A stretch of 17,452 nucleotides of DNA. Source: Clostridia bacterium (GTDB lineage: Bacteria; Bacillota; Clostridia; Christensenellales; Borkfalkiaceae). Below, piece by piece: positions 12,747 to 17,452 of this stretch. The first letter of the stretch is position 1, and every line of letters begins with the position of its first letter. Location: positions 1 to 17,452 of the forward strand of contig JAFVSF010000021.1 in assembly GCA_017503885.1 (NCBI GenBank). The letters run 5' to 3'. A program made the translations under genes and the position numbers. Under the pieces are notes generated by a model, which was not told the DNA's origin, did no database searches, and was given only the letters and a program-made list of their open reading frames with translations.

Positions 12747-12800
12747 TTTTCAAAAACTCCTTTCGGTTTTTATTAAGTATAAACTATAGAAAGTTAAATC

Positions 12801-12907
12801 TTTTGCTATTTGCAAAATCTTTGCAAAACTATCGTTTTGCTGTAAAAACTCTTGTTTTTACACTTCAAGTTTGAAACACGGCGAAGTTCCAAACCCTTGC
12901 AAGCAAG
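12801..12907 (-). promoter_or_regulatory. Five successive hairpins in the leader of the DUF1292 gene
   Basis: The transcribed leader holds consecutive inverted repeats: 12801-12817 (TTTTGC/GCAAAA), 12823-12840 (GCAAAAC/GTTTTGC), 12842-12861 (GTAAAAAC/GTTTTTAC), 12869-12894 (9-bp stem GTTTGGAAC/GTTTCAAAC on the minus strand, 8-base loop) and the weak 12896-12907 (CTTGC/GCAAG). Together with the distant promoter this suggests a structured 5' UTR. I cannot match it to a known riboswitch. Apart from the promoters, the remainder of 12747-13052 shows nothing else. Confidence 0.65.
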
Positions 12908-12922
12908 TTTTCAACTTCTTGT

Positions 12923-12952
12923 ATTATAAACTATTTATCTCATTTTTGTCAA
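12923..12952 (-). promoter_or_regulatory. Consensus promoter upstream of the DUF1292 gene
   Basis: Minus strand: TTGACA (12952-12947), an 18-base spacer and TATAAT (12928-12923), both perfect. The start is predicted near 12916, about 170 bases before the ATG at 12746. Confidence 0.85.
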
Positions 12953-12979
12953 GATTTTTGCTTTTTTAAAGCGATTACT

Positions 12980-13008
12980 TTGCTTTTTTTGTCGACGTAT
13001 GCTAAAAT
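12980..13008 (+). promoter_or_regulatory. Promoter of mnmA
   Basis: TTGCTT (12980-12985), a 17-base spacer and TAAAAT (13003-13008). A small AGGGC/GCCCT hairpin (13018-13032) sits in the leader, and GGAGGA stands before the ATG at 13053. Confidence 0.65.
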
Positions 13009-13052
13009 GTAACAAATAGGGCAAATAGCCCTTATCGTTTGGAGGAAAACTT

Positions 13053-14129
13053 ATGGCAAAAACGGTAGTCGTTGGTATGAGTGGTGGCGTAGACAGTTCG
13101 GTTGCCGCCCTTTTACTTAAACAGCAAGGCTACAACGTAATAGGTCTTTTTATGAAAAACTGGGAAGAGGACGATATAGACGGCAACTGCACGGCAGAAG
13201 ACGATTATGCCGACGTTAGACGTGTTTGTTCTCTACTTGATATACCTTACTACGGCGTAAACTTTGCCAAAGAGTATATGGATAGGGTTTTTTCTTACTT
13301 TTTAGAAGAATATAAAAACGGCAGAACCCCTAACCCAGACGTTTTGTGTAATAGAGAAATTAAGTTTGGTCCTTTTAAAGAGTACGCATTAAGGCTCGGT
13401 GCAGACTATATTGCAACAGGGCATTACTGTGGAATTCGCCACGACGGAGATACACATTACCTTTTAAAAGCAAAGGACAAAAATAAAGACCAAACCTACT
13501 TTTTAAACCAACTTTCGCAAAAGCAACTAGAAAACGTGCTTTTCCCGTTAGCAGATATACCCAAGCCAGAGGTTAGACGCATTGCCGAAGAATACGGCCT
13601 TGCCACTGCCGAGAAAAAGGACAGCACGGGCATTTGCTTTATTGGGGAGAGAAATTTCCGTCAGTTTTTAATGAACTACATTCCTGCAAAAGAGGGTGAA
13701 ATTCGCACCTATGACGGAAGAGTTCTCGGCAAACATTTCGGGCTTATGTACTACACCATAGGTCAACGCCGTGGGCTTGATATTGGTGGTCAAAAGGGCG
13801 ACGCAGGTAGATGGTTCGTTATTGAAAAGGACCTAAAGAACAATATTTTATACGTTGCACACGGTGCTGAAGACAGGCTTTATTCTAAAGGTTTAGTTAT
13901 GCACTCTTGCAACTGGATACCTTGTGAGCCTAGCCAAAAAGACTTTGAGTGCTATGCTAAATTTAGATACCGTCAAGACGACCAAAAGGTAACCGTACAT
14001 ATAAAAGGCGGCAAAATAGAGGTTGAATTTTTTGAAAAACAGCGTGCTATAACCGAAGGTCAATACTGCGTTTTCTATGACGAAGAAAAATGCCTTGGCG
14101 GTGGGGTTATAGAAGAGGTTATCTTTTAA
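13053..14129 (+). CDS. mnmA: tRNA-specific 2-thiouridylase MnmA
   Basis: MnmA adds sulfur to uridine 34 of tRNA-Lys, -Glu and -Gln, activating the base with ATP and receiving persulfide sulfur from the cysteine desulfurase route. The 358-residue length is typical. SGGVDSS (10-16) is the PP-loop ATP site. The two catalytic cysteines are present: C99 in NPDVLCNREIKF and C195 in STGICFIGER. Other family motifs are GLFMKNW (31-37), TGHYC (122-126) and YYTIGQRRGLDIGG. The C-terminal beta-barrel ends in GGGVIEEV. GGAGGA lies 7 bases before the ATG. It has its own promoter and a strong terminator, so it is a single-gene unit. Confidence 0.97.
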   Translation: MAKTVVVGMSGGVDSSVAALLLKQQGYNVIGLFMKNWEEDDIDGNCTAEDDYADVRRVCSLLDIPYYGVNFAKEYMDRVFSYFLEEYKNGRTPNPDVLCNREIKFGPFKEYALRLGADYIATGHYCGIRHDGDTHYLLKAKDKNKDQTYFLNQLSQKQLENVLFPLADIPKPEVRRIAEEYGLATAEKKDSTGICFIGERNFRQFLMNYIPAKEGEIRTYDGRVLGKHFGLMYYTIGQRRGLDIGGQKGDAGRWFVIEKDLKNNILYVAHGAEDRLYSKGLVMHSCNWIPCEPSQKDFECYAKFRYRQDDQKVTVHIKGGKIEVEFFEKQRAITEGQYCVFYDEEKCLGGGVIEEVIF

Positions 14130-14173
14130 ATTATATTAAAACCATAAACTTATTATATAAAAATCATAAATAT

Positions 14174-14198
14174 ACGGCTTTGCAAAATGCAAAGCCGT
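14174..14198 (+). terminator. Terminator of mnmA
   Basis: ACGGCTTTGCA pairs with TGCAAAGCCGT across a 3-base loop, followed by TTTTTT. It begins 45 bases after the mnmA stop. Confidence 0.94.
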
Positions 14199-14215
14199 TT
14201 TTTTGCTTAAATTAT

Positions 14216-14489
14216 AAAAGCCTTCCCCTTGAGGGGAAGGTGGCACGTTAGTGACGGATGAGGTGCTCCTTTCTTTTATAACCTTTATCTAAAAGCCTTC
14301 CCCTTAAGGGGAAGGTGGCACGTCAGTGACGGATAAGGTGCTCCTTTCTTTTATAACCTTTATCTAAAAGCCTTCCCCATAAGGGGAAGGTGGCACGTTA
14401 GTGACGGATGAGGTGCTCCTTTCTTTTATGCCTTTACCTAAAAGCCTTCCCCTTGAGGGGAAGGTGGCACGTCAGTGACGGATGAGGTG
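14216..14489. repeat. Four tandem copies of a 75-base palindromic repeat
   Basis: A 50-base core occurs at 14216-14265, 14291-14340, 14366-14415 and 14440-14489. The cores are separated by nearly identical 25, 25 and 24-base linkers (CTCCTTTCTTTTAT...), so the true period is 75 bases. Each core holds a hairpin (CTTCCCC/GGGGAAG, loop TTGA, TTAA or ATAA) and a second short palindrome (CGTCAGTGACG, or CGTTA in copies 1 and 3). The last copy continues into GGTGG-N7-CCACC. Cores differ at only a few positions. It lies between the mnmA terminator and the 3' end of a convergent gene, and encodes no plausible protein. Confidence 0.93.
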
Positions 14490-14646
14490 GCATAAAACCA
14501 CCCCAAGTAATTTACGCAACAACCTAAACCATAATTTCTTCGTTTTGATATTCTGGCAAAATTTTACTATTGTAAAATTCTACTTTTCCTTTTTATTATA
14601 TACGGTTGATAAATATAATTTTTCATTTGCTAAAAACTAAAATTAT
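14490..14646. other. AT-rich intergenic sequence
   Basis: The rest of the 517-base gap between mnmA and the next gene. Only a small inverted repeat is visible (TTTTACTATTGTAAAA near 14562-14577). I see no gene, tRNA or clear terminator for the minus-strand gene ending at 14647. Confidence 0.6.
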
Positions 14647-14961
14647 TCAACTTTTTGTTGCCTTAATAATTTGATAATATTCAAAAAAATCACGATATCT
14701 GTTTTTACACCTTACTCTTTGCATAATTTCATCCATACACAAATCAAAACAATATCTAAAAGAACCATAATCCAAACACAAATGCTCAAAATTCTTTTTC
14801 GCTTTTTTCCAAAAAATTAAAATCTTCTTGGCAAATGTTTTTTTATTGATTTCCTTTTTTGCATAAAGTAGTTGTAGTTCGCAATATGTTGTATTAGTCA
14901 AGAAGTCAACATTATTATAGATATTTTTTCTTGCTTTCCTACCTTTGTTTTTGTTTTTCAT
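14647..14961 (-). CDS. Hypothetical small basic protein
   Basis: A 104-residue protein I do not recognise. The first 15 residues are very basic (MKNKNKGRKARKN), and the rest is rich in Lys, Tyr, Phe and Cys, with probable helices (YCELQLLYAKKEINKKTFAK, then IMQRVRCKNRYRDFFEYYQI). There is no signal peptide or membrane segment. The upstream site before the ATG is weak (TAGG at 12 bases). It begins 26 bases after the stop of the 99-residue gene on the same strand, so translation may depend on co-transcription. It is probably real given its length and uninterrupted frame, but codon use is AT-rich and the evidence is modest. Confidence 0.55.
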   Translation of the reverse strand: MKNKNKGRKARKNIYNNVDFLTNTTYCELQLLYAKKEINKKTFAKKILIFWKKAKKNFEHLCLDYGSFRYCFDLCMDEIMQRVRCKNRYRDFFEYYQIIKATKS

Positions 14962-14987
14962 ATAGCCAAATACCTATTATCAAAAAA

Positions 14988-15287
14988 TTATCTTATTTCA
15001 ACAACTGAAATAATATCGGCAGCGAGGACTTGCGAATACTTGTTATCATAAGTTAAAATAAAACACGCATAGAACCGACGTTCTTTGCCGTTTGAGTCTA
15101 TAAGAATTATCTGATTGTTTTGAATGTTCCCTTTTAAAGCTCCTTCAACAGTCATTTTACTTATTATAGTTTCCTCTATCCCCTCTAATATAGTTGAATC
15201 AATATTTTCTATAGACTGAATACATAAGGCAACATCATAAGAGTCTTTTGTCTTTACAGGATTCACATATCTACTATATTTTATCAT
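14988..15287 (-). CDS. Hypothetical small protein
   Basis: A 99-residue protein without a family I recognise. The middle and end look like alternating strands (NNQIILIDSNGKERRFYACF, then VLAADIISVVEI), suggesting a small alpha/beta or beta fold. There is no signal peptide. A very good AAAGGAGGA site lies 5-6 bases before the ATG, which supports expression. It lies 73 bases after the stop of the leucine-rich-repeat gene, with an imperfect hairpin between, and is followed after 26 bases by another small gene. The two may form an operon of unknown role. Confidence 0.7.
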   Translation of the reverse strand: MIKYSRYVNPVKTKDSYDVALCIQSIENIDSTILEGIEETIISKMTVEGALKGNIQNNQIILIDSNGKERRFYACFILTYDNKYSQVLAADIISVVEIR

Positions 15288-15328
15288 TATTTTCCTCCTT
15301 TGTTATATAATAAAATTTATATTTTGTT

Positions 15329-15350
15329 GGGGGCGGGAAAACCTGCCCCC
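15329..15350. terminator. GC-rich hairpin after the leucine-rich-repeat gene
   Basis: GGGGGCGGG and CCTGCCCCC with a 4-base loop, 10 bases after the gene's stop on the minus strand. On that strand it has one A-C mismatch and is followed by AACAAAAT rather than a U-run, so termination may be incomplete and the next small genes may be partly co-transcribed. Confidence 0.55.
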
Positions 15351-15360
15351 TATTTAGATT

Positions 15361-17452
15361 TTACTCTTTATACCAAAAATAGTAACAATAAGTTGATCTT
15401 AAATAAGTTACGTTTTTCGTTGGGTTTGTTACGTTTATACTAGTGCCACCTGTATTTAAAGTACTTGACGTATAATACCAAGTTGAAGTATCTTTAAACG
15501 TTACGCTTGTTAAATATCTGCAATCATAGAACGCATATGCTTCTATTTTAGTTGTGCTATCTGGGATTACTACGCTTGTTAAATATCTGCAATAAGCGAA
15601 CGCACTCCATCCTATTTCAGTTACGCTACCCCCTATTTCTACGCTTGTTAAGCTGTAGCATTCATAGAACGCCAATCCTGCTATTTCAGTTACGCTACCC
15701 CCTATTTCTACGCTTGTTAAACTGTCGCAAGAAGCGAACGCCCCATATCCTATTGTAGTTACGCTATCGGGGATTACAAATTGTGCATCAGTTTTACCGA
15801 TTGCATATTGTATTAAGGTTGTTCCGTCTTTACTGTATAAATTGCCGTCTATTGATTTATATACTGTATTATTTTCACTTACCTCTATGCTTGTTAAACT
15901 GTCGCAAAAATAGAACGCACAATATCCTATTGTAGTTACGCTACCCCCTATTTCTACGCTTGTTAAACTATCGCAATTATAGAACACATAATCTTTAATT
16001 TTTGTAACACTATTTGGTATAACCAACTCGGTTACAAGCTCGCCACCTATATATAAATTCTTTGCATAATATAATGGATTTGAAAAATTGTCACTAAACG
16101 TTATATTGCACCAACCCTCTACGTCCCCATTATAATATACGCTTTTTAATCTAGAGCAAGAATAGAACGCTTCTTCTCCTATTGTAGTTACGCTATCTGG
16201 TATTTTTACGCTTGTTAAACTAGAGCAAGAATAGAACGCTTCTTCTCCTATTGTAGTTACGCTTGTCCCCATTTCTACGCTTGTCAAACTAGTGCAATAA
16301 TAGAACGCTTCCTCTCCTATTGTAGTTACGCTACCCCCTATTACTACGCTTGTTAAGCTGTCGCAAGAAGCGAACGCCCCATCTCCTATTGTAGTTACGC
16401 TACCCCATATTTCTTGGCTTGTTAAACTAGAGCAATTATAGAACGCATAATCTCCTATTGTAGTTACGCTATCAGGGATTTCTACGCTTGTTAAACTGCC
16501 TAAGTTATAGAACGCACCGTAGAAAATATTACCACCTGTTATTGTAACCGAAGTGAGGCTTGATGGGATATAATACGTTACATAAGAACCACTTTCATAA
16601 AATTGTTCCGCCAAATTGCTACCCGTATAGCTATATTCCCCAAAGATATATCCAAACAATGTTGAAGAAGAGGCAGTAGTTGCGGTTTTGCTACCGCCAA
16701 CATACGGAAGGGTTATGCTTTGAAGATTTGAACAACCGCTAAACGCCCCACTACTTATGTTTGTAACGCAATCGGGTACGGAAATTTCTGTTACAGTTTT
16801 GTCCTTTACGCCCGTTATAGTGCAACTTGTAGTAGTTGACGTAAAATTGAAATTGGACAGACCTTCTTCTTTTAGTTCAAATTTTGCTACAACGTCAAAC
16901 TCTATCGTGAACATATAAGTTAAATCTGTATAAATCAATTCTTCCCCTTTATACCAGCCAATAAAATCATACCCTAAATTAGGTGTTGCAGTAACAGTGA
17001 CCTCTTTTTGGTATTTATGATATCCGTCATTTGAAACTGAGCCGTTTTTCATTTCTGCCGATATCAAATATTTATCACGTGTATATTTAACCACTAAAAC
17101 TCTACTGCCGTCGCCATTTATATTGTCACTTGTTGTGCTTTGGCTTGCATTATAAGTAAAATGCTCAAACGTTTTAATTTCGGCAGTTGCCAACGTATCG
17201 GTTGTGCCACGTAAAGTGTCAGTATGGTCTAAAGTATAATTATCATCTTCAACGTTTTGTAAATAATACTCTACTTTATACTCTGTATCGGTATGCGTAA
17301 ACCAGGTTGCCGTATAGGTAGCGCCTTTTTCTACGTTAAAAGTAAACTCTTCACTTTCGCATACAAGGTCTTCTCCCTCGTACCAACCAAGGAAAGTATA
17401 ACCTGCATTTGTAGTTGCCGTAAGAGTAATTTCTTTATCAAACTTATACGTA
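15361..17452 (-). CDS. BspA-like leucine-rich-repeat surface protein, C-terminal 696 residues (start outside window)
   Basis: The frame is open to the right edge, so the N-terminus is missing; a TTG at 17193 is internal and not a start. In order, the visible part contains a GYTFLGWYEG unit of the InlB B-repeat/Flg_new kind, a MucBP-like stretch (KVEYYLQNVEDDNYTL to VVKYTRD), and a second GYDFIGWYKG unit. About 13 LRR_5 (BspA-type) repeats follow, of the form SVTTIGxxAFxxCxSLTSVxI, two of them interrupted by short insertions. The C-terminus (TSINVTNPTKNVTYL...) is the usual cap of such proteins; there is no LPxTG motif. These are cell-surface proteins of gut bacteria, linked in some species to adhesion. 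Ligand and anchoring are not readable from this part. Confidence 0.93.
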   Translation of the reverse strand, partial: TYKFDKEITLTATTNAGYTFLGWYEGEDLVCESEEFTFNVEKGATYTATWFTHTDTEYKVEYYLQNVEDDNYTLDHTDTLRGTTDTLATAEIKTFEHFTYNASQSTTSDNINGDGSRVLVVKYTRDKYLISAEMKNGSVSNDGYHKYQKEVTVTATPNLGYDFIGWYKGEELIYTDLTYMFTIEFDVVAKFELKEEGLSNFNFTSTTTSCTITGVKDKTVTEISVPDCVTNISSGAFSGCSNLQSITLPYVGGSKTATTASSSTLFGYIFGEYSYTGSNLAEQFYESGSYVTYYIPSSLTSVTITGGNIFYGAFYNLGSLTSVEIPDSVTTIGDYAFYNCSSLTSQEIWGSVTTIGDGAFASCDSLTSVVIGGSVTTIGEEAFYYCTSLTSVEMGTSVTTIGEEAFYSCSSLTSVKIPDSVTTIGEEAFYSCSRLKSVYYNGDVEGWCNITFSDNFSNPLYYAKNLYIGGELVTELVIPNSVTKIKDYVFYNCDSLTSVEIGGSVTTIGYCAFYFCDSLTSIEVSENNTVYKSIDGNLYSKDGTTLIQYAIGKTDAQFVIPDSVTTIGYGAFASCDSLTSVEIGGSVTEIAGLAFYECYSLTSVEIGGSVTEIGWSAFAYCRYLTSVVIPDSTTKIEAYAFYDCRYLTSVTFKDTSTWYYTSSTLNTGGTSINVTNPTKNVTYLRSTYCYYFWYKE
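15490..16797 (-). repeat. Coding repeats of the leucine-rich domain (69-base period)
   Basis: About 13 units of 23 codons. The best-kept run lies at about 16150-16530, where the phrase CGCTTGTTAAAC recurs at exact 69-base steps (16209, 16278, 16347, 16416, 16485, with small variants). Insertions break the period near 16020-16140 and 15770-15880. The high nucleotide identity, together with changes concentrated in the two x positions around AF, suggests recent unit duplication. Confidence 0.88.

Noticed and set aside
14216..14489. Possible CRISPR array (50-base repeats, 25-base spacers)
   Set aside because: The would-be spacers are nearly identical to one another, repeats are too long and no cas genes are nearby. 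It is a plain tandem repeat.
15552..15758. Plus-strand frame within the LRR gene
   Set aside because: An antisense shadow produced by the 69-base coding repeats.
15361..17193. LRR protein as a complete gene starting at TTG 17193
   Set aside because: The same frame is open to the right edge and encodes matching surface-domain sequence upstream of the TTG.
1..17452. Prophage, integrative element, defence system or secondary-metabolite cluster
   Set aside because: No integrase, transposase, capsid, nuclease-helicase, toxin-antitoxin family or biosynthetic gene is recognisable; gene content is mostly core.

Overview
The window reads as a chromosomal segment of a low-GC, Gram-positive anaerobe of the Clostridia, probably an uncultured gut lineage. 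Supporting signs are AGGAG-type ribosome binding sites, TTGACA/TATAAT promoters, many intrinsic terminators, a rubrerythrin, a CIRCE heat-shock operator, a DUF1292 protein, a GH29 fucosidase, a BspA-like leucine-rich-repeat surface protein and lipoproteins with LTAC or FGCS lipoboxes. I cannot name a species. Most of the window is ordinary core and accessory chromosome. I see no transposase, integrase, phage gene or CRISPR array.

Layout. 1-623: start of a lipoprotein gene leaving the window (minus strand), then a repeat-rich intergenic stretch. 623-5857 (all minus): rubrerythrin; cardiolipin synthase and HtpG, probably one operon behind a CIRCE operator; then MinD-MinE with a 4-base overlap. 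5949-7618: a stand-alone CBM9-like protein and a divergent AraC-family regulator. 7647-9422: a small XRE regulator facing a lipoprotein gene across a compact operator/promoter region, the pair flanked by two copies of the same terminator stem. 9438-11644: a cytoplasmic GH29 alpha-L-fucosidase and a divergent YwaF-like membrane protein. 11679-12746 (minus): pyroglutamyl peptidase, tRNA-Arg(CCG) and a DUF1292 gene behind a long leader of successive hairpins. 13053-14198 (plus): mnmA and its terminator. 14216-14489: four tandem copies of a 75-base palindromic repeat. 14647-17452 (minus): two unrecognised small proteins downstream of a large BspA-like surface protein whose start lies outside the window.

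How the parts work together. Housekeeping functions (tRNA thiolation, division-site placement, chaperone, oxidative stress defence, membrane phospholipid) are interleaved with niche functions (fucose release, carbohydrate binding, surface proteins). The most unusual regulatory signals are: three regulator or accessory genes (CBM9, araC-type, XRE) whose -10 box lies 6-9 bases before the ATG with no Shine-Dalgarno, implying leaderless mRNAs; an XRE operator that fills exactly the 17-base spacer of the neighbouring lipoprotein promoter; and a CIRCE element in front of htpG that may also place cardiolipin synthase under heat-shock control. None of these is proven from sequence alone.
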